Assembly (NCBI GenBank): GCA_963828445.1 | Contig: CAWHFP010000001.1 | Coordinates: 992,001 to 1,056,000 of the forward strand | Length of the DNA stretch: 64,000 nt | Reading direction: 5' to 3' | DNA from: Bog-532 sp963828445 | GTDB lineage: Bacteria; Actinomycetota; Actinomycetes; Streptosporangiales; Streptosporangiaceae | Shown here: in pieces, positions 34,870 through 46,199 of the stretch | Numbering within the stretch: the stretch's first letter is position 1 | Layout of the letters: every line of letters begins with the position of its first letter | The notes under the pieces: generated by a model | What the model saw: the letters and a program-made list of their open reading frames with translations, nothing else | Told to the model about the DNA's origin: nothing | The model's database searches: none | Program-made: the position numbers and the translations under genes

Positions 34870-35478
34870 TCATTCTTGCGCGCCGCGGCGGATGAGGGTG
34901 ACGATGTTGCGGGCGATGGTGGCCGGGGGGTCGCCGCCGGGGCGGTACCAGATCAGGGTCCAGTTGATCGCGCCCAGCAGGGTCAGGCGCAGGTAGGAGC
35001 GGTCGACCTCCGGGCTTACGGGCAGCGCGGCGACCAGGTCGCGGAACATGTCCTCGTAGGCGTCCCGGGTGCGGACCAGCGCCTGGTGGACGGCGCCGGT
35101 GCGGCGGCTGGGGATCTCGGTGGCCAGCACCCGCAGGGCCCCCTCGCCCTGGAGCAGCGCGGTCAGGTGGGCGACGCAGGCCTGCTCGAGCCGCAGCCAG
35201 GGGTCCGCTGACTGGGCGGCCGCCGTGATCTGGGCCGCCACCTGGGCCGCGGCCCGGTCCACGATGGCCACCAGCAGGGCTTCCTTGGACGGGTAGTGGT
35301 AGTAGACCGAGGCCGGCTGGACCTGGGCGGCGGTGGCGATATCCCGGATCGAGGTGGCGTCGAAACCGCGGCTGGCGAACAGCTCGACCGCGGCGGCCAG
35401 CACGTCGCGGCCGCGGTTGTCCTCGCGGCGGGGCCGCCCGACCGGCCGCGCGATCCGCTGCTCTGGCCGTTCGCTCAT
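34870..35478 (-). CDS. TetR-family transcriptional regulator
   Basis: 202 residues. The N-terminal HTH (about 20-68) reads AAVELFASRGFDATSIRDIA then QVQPASVYYHYPSKEALLVA; the rest is a ligand-binding helical domain. It is divergent from the MaoC-MaoC-ligase operon with a palindromic site between. By position it should repress that operon in response to an acyl-CoA or aromatic acid (inference). Confidence 0.92.
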   Translation of the reverse strand: MSERPEQRIARPVGRPRREDNRGRDVLAAAVELFASRGFDATSIRDIATAAQVQPASVYYHYPSKEALLVAIVDRAAAQVAAQITAAAQSADPWLRLEQACVAHLTALLQGEGALRVLATEIPSRRTGAVHQALVRTRDAYEDMFRDLVAALPVSPEVDRSYLRLTLLGAINWTLIWYRPGGDPPATIARNIVTLIRRGAQE

Positions 35479-35539
35479 CCGCGGTCCTTACTCGTAGTGC
35501 GCGCCTTGCGCATCCCGGCAGGCTAGTGCAAAGATATTT

Positions 35540-35556
35540 TAACGAACGATCGTTAG
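35540..35556. promoter_or_regulatory. TetR operator between the divergent tetR and maoC genes
   Basis: aacgatcgtt (35545-35554) is a perfect 10-bp palindrome, extended imperfectly by taacga on the left and ta on the right. Flanking DNA is AT-rich (aagatatttt, gctaattat). Its position 28 bp before the maoC GTG and 62 bp before tetR suits autoregulated repression of both promoters. Confidence 0.7.
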
Positions 35557-35581
35557 GCTAATTATGCAGGGAGGGTGCCCG

Positions 35582-36130
35582 GTGGCGATGGTGGAACGGC
35601 TGGCGCAGTACGAGACCACGGCCAAGCAGCGGGAGTTCGAGTGGGACTTCACCCAGGGGGTGGAGGCCTACGAGACCTGGGATGAGATCGAGGTCGGGCA
35701 GTCGGGTCCGGGGGCGCGGGTCTTCGAGGTGACCGCGGAGGACATCGTGTCCTTCAACCGCTCGTGCCTGGAGACCGACCCGATGCTGGTCGACCCGGAG
35801 TACGCGGCCGCCCACGGCGGGCTGCGCCAGCACCCGCTGTTCGTGGTGCAGGTGGTGTTCTACTGCATCGACACCGGCATCGGCAGCTGGCTCCGTTCGC
35901 CCGGGGCCCGTAACCCCGGTCAGCGCATCGAGCTGCTCGAGCCGTTCGCGATCGGTGAGCGGATCAGCGCCACCGTCACCCACCGGGACAAGTGGATCCG
36001 CCGGGACAAGAACTACGTCGAGGACCAGGTCGACCTGCGCAACCAGGACGGCACGCTCAAGGCGACCTGGTTCACCCGGCTGATCCTGCCGCCCACCCGG
36101 GCCGAACTGGTCCGCTACGCGAGCATGTGA
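35582..36130 (+). CDS. MaoC-like (FAS1-type) dehydratase domain protein
   Basis: 182 residues. The hot-dog fold region includes WDEIEVGQSGPGARVFEVTAE and DIVSFNRSCLETDPMLVDPE, with HPLFVVQVVFYCIDTGIG following. GTG 35582 was chosen because GGGAGG lies seven bases upstream; the frame opens six codons earlier. Together with the next gene it probably forms a two-subunit enoyl-CoA hydratase, as in other heteromeric MaoC pairs (family knowledge). First gene of a TetR-controlled operon. Confidence 0.82.
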   Translation: MAMVERLAQYETTAKQREFEWDFTQGVEAYETWDEIEVGQSGPGARVFEVTAEDIVSFNRSCLETDPMLVDPEYAAAHGGLRQHPLFVVQVVFYCIDTGIGSWLRSPGARNPGQRIELLEPFAIGERISATVTHRDKWIRRDKNYVEDQVDLRNQDGTLKATWFTRLILPPTRAELVRYASM

Positions 36131-36141
36131 GGGGAGCCACC

Positions 36142-36573
36142 GTGCTGCACTACACCGACCTGAAGCTGGGGCAGGAGTTCCCGCCGGTGGAGCACCAGGC
36201 CACCCAGGAGGTCATCGACCGGGCCGCCCTGGCCCACCTGGACTTCAACCCGGTGCACACCAACCTCCCGTGGAACGAGCGGGCTCAGGTCTTCGGCATG
36301 ACCCAGCCCGCCGCGCACGGCATGTTCACCATGTCCCTGATGGCCTCGGTGATCGACCGGGCCTGGCGGCACGAGGGCGCGGCCATCGTGACCATGGAGA
36401 GCAAGCTGACCAAGCCGGTGCCGGTGGACGAGACCACCCGCTGCACGGGGATGATCACCGAGCTGCACCCGCTCGGCCCGGGCCGCAACGCCGTGGTCGT
36501 CGCGGTCACGGCCCGGGACAGCACCGGCGACGTGGTCGGGGTGGGCACGTTCCGCGTCGCCGTGCCGGACTGA
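36142..36573 (+). CDS. MaoC-family hydratase (catalytic hot-dog subunit)
   Basis: 143 residues. Carries HLDFNPVHTNLPWN, the Asp-x4-His hydratase motif, and PAAHGMFTMSLMASVI of R-specific hydratases. GTG 36142 follows a GGGGAG. It is eleven bases after the first MaoC gene, so the two are co-translated and probably assemble. Confidence 0.85.
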   Translation: MLHYTDLKLGQEFPPVEHQATQEVIDRAALAHLDFNPVHTNLPWNERAQVFGMTQPAAHGMFTMSLMASVIDRAWRHEGAAIVTMESKLTKPVPVDETTRCTGMITELHPLGPGRNAVVVAVTARDSTGDVVGVGTFRVAVPD

Positions 36574-36604
36574 CGCCGTGCCCGGCGGAGGGGTGGCTGG
36601 TGTC

Positions 36605-38110
36605 ATGACGCCTGGCGGGGTCGATGACCGGTCGATGGCGGGGATGCTGCGCTGGCAGGCGCGCCACCGACCGGACGCGGTCGCGGTCCGGTGCGGGGAT
36701 CAGCGCCGGACTTACGCGGAGCTGGCCGCGCGCAGCGAGCAGATCGCGGCCGGGCTGATGGCGCGCGGCCTGGCGCGCGGGGACCGGGTCGCGGTGCTGA
36801 TGGCCAACCGCATCGAGTATCTGGAGCTCTACCAGGCGGCGGCCCGCTCGGGACTGGCCCTGGTGCCGGTCAACCCGGCGCTGACCGGCCCGGAGATCGA
36901 GTACATCCTGGCCGACTCGGCGGCGACGCTGCTGGTGGCGGACGCGGAGCTGGCCACGGCGGCAGCCTCTGAACTGCCGGTCATCACCGTCGGCGGCCCG
37001 GATGACGACCTTGAGCAGCTGATCACCGCCGCCGACCCCGCGGCGGCCGGGCCGGATCCGGGGCCGGAAACCGTGTTCTTCCAGGGTTACACCTCGGGGA
37101 CGACCGGGCGGCCGAAGGGCTGCGTGCAGACCCTGGGCGCGTTCGTGGATCATCATCGCCGGTCGTTTCAGGCCTACCGGCACGACGACCGGGATGTCAT
37201 GCTCATGCCGGGGCCCCTGTTCCACGAGGCGCCGGCCCTGTTCAGCCTGGCCCAGCTGTTCTACGGCGGCACCGTGCTGGTGATGCCCCGGTTCGACGCC
37301 GAGGCCGCGGTCACCGCCATCGAGCGGCAGCGCGCGACCATGATCGGTTTCGCCGTGCCGACGATGCTGGACCGGATGATCCCGGTGGCCGGGGGGCACG
37401 ACACCGGTTCGCTGCGCAGCATCATCGTCGCGGGCGCGCCGCTGCACCCGGACACGATGGCGGGGGTGCTGCGGGTGTTCCCCAGCGCCGAGCTGAACGA
37501 GTTCTACGGCGGCACCGAGATCGGCCTGGTCACCAGCATCGGGCACCGGGCCCGGCCCGACCGGGGCTCCAGCGTGGGCACCCCGCTGCCCGGGATGGAC
37601 GTCCTGCTGCTGGACGACGACGACCAGCCGGTGCCGGCCGGCGAGATCGGGCAGATCTTCGCCACGCCGGTCATGATGACCGGCTACCACGGCCGCCCCG
37701 AGGCCACCGCCGCCGCCACCCGGGTGATTGGCGGCGTGCCCTGGCTCACCCTGGGCGACCTGGGGCGGCTGGACGAGCACGGCCACCTGCACCTGGTCGA
37801 CCGCAAGACGCACATGATCATCACCGGCGGGGAGAACGTGTACCCGGCCGAGGTGGAGGCGGTGCTGATCGAGCACCCCCGGGTGGCCGACGTGGCCGTG
37901 ATCGGCCTGCCCGACGCGACCTGGGGCGAGGCGGTGACCGCGGTCATCGTCCCCGGCGGGGATCCGCCCGGCCTGGAGGACCTGCGCGCGTACGCGCGGA
38001 CCCGGCTGGCCGGTTACAAGGTCCCCCGCCGCCTGGAGGTGGTCGCGCAGATCCCCCGCACCGCCTCCGGCAAGATCATCAAGCACCAGCTGAAGGCCGA
38101 ACTCGGCTAG
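36605..38110 (+). CDS. Acyl-CoA synthetase (AMP-forming ligase)
   Basis: About 501 residues. ANL-superfamily motifs: P-loop YTSGTTGRPKG near residue 155, EFYGGTEIG near residue 300, DLGRLDEHGHLHLVDRK near residue 385, ITGGENVYPAEVE and the C-terminal catalytic lysine in ASGKIIKHQLKAEL. It activates a carboxylic acid to its CoA ester, supplying substrate to the MaoC hydratases. The start is uncertain: ATG 36605 is used, GTG 36593 and GTG 36578 are possible. The operon suggests degradation or remodelling of an acyl or aromatic acid; the substrate is unknown. Confidence 0.88.
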   Translation: MTPGGVDDRSMAGMLRWQARHRPDAVAVRCGDQRRTYAELAARSEQIAAGLMARGLARGDRVAVLMANRIEYLELYQAAARSGLALVPVNPALTGPEIEYILADSAATLLVADAELATAAASELPVITVGGPDDDLEQLITAADPAAAGPDPGPETVFFQGYTSGTTGRPKGCVQTLGAFVDHHRRSFQAYRHDDRDVMLMPGPLFHEAPALFSLAQLFYGGTVLVMPRFDAEAAVTAIERQRATMIGFAVPTMLDRMIPVAGGHDTGSLRSIIVAGAPLHPDTMAGVLRVFPSAELNEFYGGTEIGLVTSIGHRARPDRGSSVGTPLPGMDVLLLDDDDQPVPAGEIGQIFATPVMMTGYHGRPEATAAATRVIGGVPWLTLGDLGRLDEHGHLHLVDRKTHMIITGGENVYPAEVEAVLIEHPRVADVAVIGLPDATWGEAVTAVIVPGGDPPGLEDLRAYARTRLAGYKVPRRLEVVAQIPRTASGKIIKHQLKAELG

Positions 38111-38162
38111 CGGCCCGCCGCGGTCCCGATCTCGGCCCGCGGAGATCCCGGACCCGTTCCTC

Positions 38163-38189
38163 TTTTATCCTCGCTATACGAGGATAAAA
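38163..38189. promoter_or_regulatory. Perfect 11-bp inverted repeat overlapping the ribosome site of the sugar transporter gene
   Basis: Arms ttttatcctcg (38163-38173) and cgaggataaaa (38179-38189) flank ctata. The right arm contains the AGGA ribosome site and ends one base before the GTG. It could be an operator overlapping a leaderless-type promoter, or an RNA hairpin hiding the ribosome site. The perfect symmetry and AT-rich arms are unlikely by chance here. Confidence 0.7.
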
Positions 38190-38190
38190 T

Positions 38191-39082
38191 GTGGCCATGA
38201 GTTTTCTGCTCGCGGTGATCATGGTGGCCGCGTTCGGCACCTGGATTCCGCTGGCGCAGTGGCGGCCCGGGATCCCCGAGCGGACCCGCATCTTTTACGT
38301 CGCCGTCGGCAACGTCGTCTTCGCCGGGATAGCCCTGCTGGTCAGTGGGGCCGGGCTGAGGTTCGGCTGGCGGGACTTCTGGCTGCCCATGGCGGGCGGG
38401 ATGGTGTGGACGGGCGGTAACTACTGCGTCTTCCAGGCGTCGCGGAGGATCGGGCTCGCGCGCGCGGCCGGGATCTGGACACCCCTCAACATCGTGGTCG
38501 CGTTCGTCTGGGGCGCGCTGCTGTTCGGTGAGCTGGACGGCTTCTCGGGCGTACGGTTCGCCGTCCTCGGCATCGCGTTCCTGGTCGTCGTGCTGGGGGT
38601 CCTGCTGATCGCCGCGGCCCGGGGCGAACCCGATTCCGGCCGGTCCGCCACCTCGGCCCGGGCCGGCCTGCTGTGGGCGGCCGGAGCCGGGGTCCTGTGG
38701 GGAAGTTACTTCGTACCGGCCCAGTGGGCCGCGGTCCCGGCCCAGGTGGGCGACTTCCCGCTCGCGCTCGGAATCCTGGCCGGCAGCCTCGCCCTCGCGC
38801 TCCCGGCGGGCGAGCCGGCCCGGCTGGGCGTCCGCGCCAGCAGCGGGTTGCTGGGGGCGGGCGTCCTGTTCGGCATCGGCAACCTCACCCTGCTCGGCCT
38901 GGTGGCCCGGGTGGGCACCGGCGCGGGCTTCACCCTCGCCCAGCTCAGCCTGGTGGTGAACGCCAGCCTCGGTATCTGGATATTCCACGTCCCCGAACCG
39001 GGCACCCGCCAGGCCCGCATCGGTGGTGGTAGGCATCGTGGTGGCCGGCCTCGGCGGCGGTGTGATCGCCATCATGCGGTAA
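38191..39082 (+). CDS. GRP-type sugar transporter (DMT superfamily), frameshifted near the C-terminus
   Basis: About ten TM helices in two repeats (for example FLLAVIMVAAFGTWIPLAQW and LLWAAGAGVLWGSYFVPAQW), like glucose/ribose porters of the GRP family. After EPGTRQARI the frame is broken by one extra base at 39022-39023. Skipping it gives VVVGIVVAGLGGGVIAIMR and a TAA at 39080-39082, a proper last helix and stop. Uncorrected, the frame runs nonsensically to 39342 over the DUF1707 gene. The intended protein is 296 residues. GTG 38191 or ATG 38197 is the start. Confidence 0.75.
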
Positions 39083-39111
39083 CCGGGAACCAAGCCGAAG
39101 GCGGACTTCAC

Positions 39112-39624
39112 CTACGGGTGCGGAGGCTGGTCGGCGGGGAGTTCAGGAGCAGCGTCCTTGCTCGCCTGCTCCTCCAGCCGGAGGACCTCGCGGTCGATGA
39201 TCGCTTCGCGCGAGGCGACGGTCTTGACGAGGTTGAGCCCGAGAAACAGCATGGGGAACACCGGCCAGAAGAAGCCCGCGCCGGTGGCCGCGATCCAGAT
39301 CACCACGCAGATGATGCTCGGGATGAGGAAGGCCACGAATGACTCCTCGACGTCCTTGCGCCACTTGCGGGCCCCACGCGTTCTCAGATCTTCGTCCGGC
39401 CGGGCCGCGGGCGCCTGGGCCGGGCCGTCAAGGGGCTCGAGATCGGTGACCAGCGCGGGCAGTTCACCGAGGGTCCGGCTCTCGTACAGGGTGTTCAGCC
39501 GCTCGTCGTACTCCTCGCGGGTGAGACGCCCGTCCGCGTAGGCGTCGGCCAGCACCACGCGGACGATCTCCCGGTCCGCGTCCGAAGCACGCATCGAGCG
39601 CGTTCGGCGGCTGACGCGGGTCAA
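39112..39624 (-). CDS. DUF1707 (SHOCT-like) membrane protein
   Basis: Up to 170 residues. MRASDADREIVRVVLADAYA and DGRLTREEYDERLNTLY are the DUF1707 signature; two TM helices follow (IPSIICVVIWIAATGAGFFW; FPMLFLGLNLVKTV). The start is either TTG 39624 or ATG 39594; neither has a clear ribosome site. The role is unknown; such proteins are common and membrane-associated in actinobacteria. Confidence 0.78.
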   Translation of the reverse strand: MTRVSRRTRSMRASDADREIVRVVLADAYADGRLTREEYDERLNTLYESRTLGELPALVTDLEPLDGPAQAPAARPDEDLRTRGARKWRKDVEESFVAFLIPSIICVVIWIAATGAGFFWPVFPMLFLGLNLVKTVASREAIIDREVLRLEEQASKDAAPELPADQPPHP

Positions 39625-39756
39625 GACGGAACGACGTCCCAGAAGGCCTCCACGGAACCACCGTCCTGTCCGCCGCCGGAATGCTGACTTCTACGCCATT
39701 ATCCAGTAGCCGGTGACGACGCTGAGGAACTGGTGGGGTCTTCCCCGGGGCAACTG

Positions 39757-42315
<2,559 letters not shown>

Positions 42316-42427
42316 TCGCGCTCCTGTCCATGTGCCGTTAACTAAGTCTACCGGCGGACAATTCCCAGCGTGGCGAGCCTGCGCAGGTCAGGCTGGGGCC
42401 CCACGAGCGGAAGGCGCGGTGGGGTGG

Positions 42428-42955
42428 TTACACAGTGAGCAGTGAGGTGAAGGGGAGGTCGCCGAGCTTGGCCCGGCCGTTCAGGAAGGACAGCTCGAGC
42501 AGGACGGCCACCCCGGCCACCTCGGCCCCGGCCCGGCGAACCAGATCGGCGGTGGCCAGGGCAGTGCCGCCGGTGGCCAGCACGTCGTCGATGATCAGGA
42601 CCTGCTCGCCCGGTTCGAAGGCGTCGGTATGCACCTCGATGGTGGCGGTGCCGTACTCCAGCTGATAGTCCTCGCGATAGGTCGCCGCGGGGAGCTTGCC
42701 GGCCTTGCGGACCGGGACGAAACCGCAGCCGAGCCGGGTGGCCACCGGCGCGGCCAGGATGAAGCCGCGGGCCTCGATCCCGGCCACCTTGTCGATGGGC
42801 CCGGGCGTGGCGGCCAGCGCGCCGATCACCGCGGCGAACGCCGGGCCGTCGGCCAGCAGCGGGGTGATGTCCTTGAACGAGATGCCCGGCTCGGGGAAGT
42901 CGGGTACGTCCCGGATGTGGCTCTTGATCAGGTCGTCCAGGGAGCCATCGGACAC
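42428..42955 (-). CDS. apt: Adenine phosphoribosyltransferase
   Basis: Purine salvage: adenine + PRPP to AMP. 175 residues. IRDVPDFPEPGISFKDITPL is the APRT N-terminus, GIEARGFILAAPVATRLG the flexible-loop region and VLIIDDVLATGGTAL the PRPP-binding motif. GTG 42955 begins four bases after the secF stop, which fixes the start by coupling. The frame is open far upstream inside secF but is not meaningful there. Confidence 0.93.
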   Translation of the reverse strand: MSDGSLDDLIKSHIRDVPDFPEPGISFKDITPLLADGPAFAAVIGALAATPGPIDKVAGIEARGFILAAPVATRLGCGFVPVRKAGKLPAATYREDYQLEYGTATIEVHTDAFEPGEQVLIIDDVLATGGTALATADLVRRAGAEVAGVAVLLELSFLNGRAKLGDLPFTSLLTV

Positions 42956-42959
42956 GAAG

Positions 42960-44261
42960 CTACCGCCGCTTCTTACGCTGGGCGGCCGAGCGCCGCCGGG
43001 CCGCGGTGGTGCGTCGCGGCTGCTGGCGGGACACCGAGCGGGCGCCGTCGGCTCTGGGAGCCGCGCCACGGGTGGTGATGGTGGGCTCGCTCTCGGCCTC
43101 GCCGGGATCGTTGTCCGGCCCGGTCGCTTCGGGGCCGTCCGTATCGTCGTAACCGGCCAGGTCCTCGTCGGCATCGTCATCGGCGGCGGCCCGGCGGGCG
43201 GGCGCGGCGGCCGTGGTCGCGGAGCCGGCCCCGACCGTGGCCCCGGCCCGGGCGGCCTTGCTGGCCACCCGCGGGCTGGCCGCGCGGGCCGCGGCCCGGG
43301 CCGCCAGCTGCTTCATCTTCGGCTCGCGCTCCTTCAGGTCGGCCAGCACCGGGGTGGCGATGAAGATCGAGGAGTACGTGCCGGACAGCATGCCGACGAA
43401 CAGCACCAGGGCCAGGTCGGACAGCTCGCCGGGCGGGAGCAGCACGGTGCTGGCGATCAGGATCGCGGTCACCGGCAGCAGCGCGATCAGCGAGGTGTTG
43501 ATCGACCGGACCAGGGTCTGGTTCAGGGCCAGGTTGGCGGCCTGGCTGTAGCTGGTGAAGCTGGTGCGCTGGTTACCGCCCGCGGTCAGGCCGGCGGTGT
43601 TCTCCCGGACCTTGTCGAACACCACCACCGTGTCGTACAGCGAGTAACCCAAGATGGTGAGCAGGCCGGTGACGGTGGCCGGGCTGACCTGGAATCCGGC
43701 CAGCGCGTAGACGCCGACCGTGATCAGGATGTCGTGCATCAGGGCGACGAAGGCGGCGGCGGCCATCTTCCACTCGAACGCGATCGACAGGTAGATCACG
43801 ATCACGATGAGGAACGCGATCAGCGCCTCGAGGGCCTTCGAGGAGATCTGGCTGCCCCAGGTCGGGCCGACGATCTTGGTGCTGATCTGGGACTGGCTGA
43901 TGTGCAGCTCGCTGGCCAGCGAGTTCTGGACCTTTTCGTTGGTGCTGGTGGACAGCGCCTCGGTCTGGGCCTGGAACTGGGCCTTGGTGCCGACCCCGGC
44001 CTTCTGCACGGTGGACGTGCCGCCGCCGCCGTCGGTCACGGCCTTCTGGATCTGGCTGATGGTGGCGTTGGGGGCCTTGACCGTGAAGATCGAGCCGCCC
44101 TTGAAGTCCACGCTGAAGTTCAGCCCGCGGACCAGCAGCGCGACCAGGGCGATGAGCACGATGCAGCCGGAGATCGCGTACCAGAGCTTCTGCCGGCCGA
44201 CGAAGTTGATGGATACGTCGCCGCGGTAGAGCCGGCCGCCGACGTCGCCCAGGCGGGACAT
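42960..44261 (-). CDS. secF: Protein translocase subunit SecF with long charged C-terminus
   Basis: Pairs with SecD to drive export with the proton gradient. 433 residues: TM1 (WYAISGCIVLIALVALLVRG), FSVDFKGGSIFTV, a periplasmic P4 region, then five TM helices with TILGYSLYDTVVVFDKVREN and the GMLSGTYSSIFIATPVL signature. After about residue 310 comes a ~120-residue tail, first acidic (DDDADEDLAGYDDTDG) then very basic (RRTTAARRRSAAQRKKRR), typical of actinobacterial SecF. One base separates it from secD. Confidence 0.94.
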   Translation of the reverse strand: MSRLGDVGGRLYRGDVSINFVGRQKLWYAISGCIVLIALVALLVRGLNFSVDFKGGSIFTVKAPNATISQIQKAVTDGGGGTSTVQKAGVGTKAQFQAQTEALSTSTNEKVQNSLASELHISQSQISTKIVGPTWGSQISSKALEALIAFLIVIVIYLSIAFEWKMAAAAFVALMHDILITVGVYALAGFQVSPATVTGLLTILGYSLYDTVVVFDKVRENTAGLTAGGNQRTSFTSYSQAANLALNQTLVRSINTSLIALLPVTAILIASTVLLPPGELSDLALVLFVGMLSGTYSSIFIATPVLADLKEREPKMKQLAARAAARAASPRVASKAARAGATVGAGSATTAAAPARRAAADDDADEDLAGYDDTDGPEATGPDNDPGEAESEPTITTRGAAPRADGARSVSRQQPRRTTAARRRSAAQRKKRR

Positions 44262-44262
44262 C

Positions 44263-46127
44263 TCATGCCTCCCTTGAGGTGGTCCGCGGCCGTCGCGCGG
44301 AGCCGGAGGTACGGGTGGTGCGGCGGGGCAGGCCGGAGCGCCACGGGGCGCGGGCCCCGAGCCGGTCCGGATCCAGGCCCGACCACTTGTGGCCCTGGCC
44401 GAAGAACTTGGTCCGGGCCAGCAGGGTCACCATCGGCTTGGTGAACAAGAACACCACCACCACGTCGATCAAGGTGGTCAGGCCGAGGGTGTAGGCGAAG
44501 CCCTTCACATCCCCGACCGAGAAGATGTACAGCAGCAGCGCGGCCAGGAACGAGACGGTGTCCGAGACCAGGATCGTGCGCCGGGCCCGTTTCCAGCCGC
44601 TCTCGACCGCGGCCCGCAGCGAGCGCCCGTCCCGGACCTCGTCCCGCAATCGCTCGAAGAACACCACGAACGAGTCAGCGGTGATGCCGATGGCCACGAT
44701 CAGCCCGGCGATACCGGTCAGCGACAAGGTGAAGCCCTGGTACCGGCTGAGCAGCACCACCGACAGGTAGCCGATCAGCCCGGCGATGAGCAGGCTGGAG
44801 ACCGACACGGTGCCCAGGCCGCGGTAGTAGAAGAACGAGTAGATCACGACCAGGATCAGGCCGATGCCGCCCGCGATCAGGCCCGTGTCTAGCTGCGTGC
44901 GGCCCAGCGAAGGCGACACGTTCTCGACGTTGACCACCTTGAACGTCAGCGGCAGGGCGCCGTACTTGAGCTGCTGGGCCAGGGTGTCGGCCGCGGTCTG
45001 GCTGCCGAGCCCGGTGATCTGCACCTGGCCGGCCGGGATGGCTTCGGTGGTGGCCGGGGCCGAGACCACGTTGCCGTCGAGCACGATCGCGGTCTGGTCC
45101 AGCACCTGGTCGTCAGGATTGGTGCTGGCGCTGGGCTGGTACTTGCTGGCCTGGGTGGCGGTCAGCTTGGCGAACGCCTTGGTCGCCTTGCCGTTCAGGG
45201 TCAGGTTGACGACCGGCTGGTTGGACGTCGAGTCGATCCCGGAGGACTCGTTGGTGACGTCGGTGCCGAGGATGACCGCCTTGTCCAGCACGTACTTGAC
45301 GCCGTTGTCCCCGCAGGCCACGGTCTGGGAGTTGGGCGCGTCCCACTGGGCCTCGTTGTAGTGGAGCTTGGTCTTCCAGGTGTTGAGGTTGGTGCAGTCC
45401 AGCTTGTTGAACAGCTTCATGACGGCCGGGTCGACCGCCTTGGCGTTGCCGGCCGTGGTGGCGGTGGCGGCCGAGCCGGTCGGGCTGGCCGACGGCGAGA
45501 CGCTGGGCGACGCCGACGAGCTGGCCTTGGCCTTGCCGCTCGACTGAGCGGACGGGCTGGGCGTGGCCGCCGCGTGCTGGATGTAGGCCTTGGTGCTGGC
45601 CGACGGGGTCGCGCTGGACTTGGCCTTGGCCGAGGAGGTGCTGCTGGCCGAGGGGTGGCGGTGGAACTCGCACCGGGAGTCGCGGTGGACGACGCGGACG
45701 GGGTGGCCGCCGGGGTGGACGAGCCCTCCAGCAGCACCGCCCGGAACCGCAGCTGGGCCGTGGTGTCCACGTTGTTGATCAGCTGCTGCGAGCCCTGGCC
45801 GGGGGCGGTCACCTGGATGTCGGTGCTGCCCTCCTGCTGGACGCTGACCCCGGTGCTACCGGAGGCGTTGACCCGGTCGTTGATGATGGCCACGGCCGTC
45901 TTCATGTCGTCCTGGGGCGGGGCCTGCCCCTTCTGGGTGACGGCGCGAAGCGTCGCCTGGGTCCCGCTGGACAGGTCGAGCCCGAGGCCGACCTTGAAGT
46001 CGTGGTGCCACTTGCCGGGGCTGCCGATGTTGGAGCCGACGATGCCGACCAGCATCAGCACGACCAGCACAAACAAAGCCGCGAGCGCGCGGCCCGGCTT
46101 CGAGCCGCTCTTCCTTGGCGGAGCCAC
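44263..46127 (-). CDS. secD: Protein translocase subunit SecD, with an apparent frameshift in a low-complexity insert
   Basis: The N-part (46127 down to about 45660) has TM1 (ALAALFVLVVLMLVGIVGS) and the D1 motif FKVGLGLDLSSGTQATL. The C-part (to 44263) has the periplasmic P1 end (NVVSAPATTEAIPAGQVQIT) and five TM helices with FTLSLTGIAGLIVAIGITAD. They are in different frames, joined in a Ser/Ala/Thr/Pro-rich stretch. One base is missing at the gggg of 45652-45655; adding it gives one frame of 621 residues. SecD is normally essential and single-copy, so error in the sequence is more likely than a dead gene. Confidence 0.88.
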
Positions 46128-46199
46128 TTGTCCTGTTGTCCCTCAGTCGATCCCTACGGAGCCGTCACGGCGCCCGTCCTGACCTGGCGCCCGGCGCCG

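Noticed and set aside
45417..45660. A separate short SecD-like protein ending in Pro/Arg-rich sequence
   Set aside because: The Pro/Arg tail is an out-of-frame reading of the Ser/Ala/Thr linker; the two parts together make one SecD.
44263..46127. Programmed -1 frameshifting in secD
   Set aside because: There is no classic X-XXY-YYZ heptamer or downstream pseudoknot that I can see, and four other genes here show the same kind of one-base break, so error is simpler.
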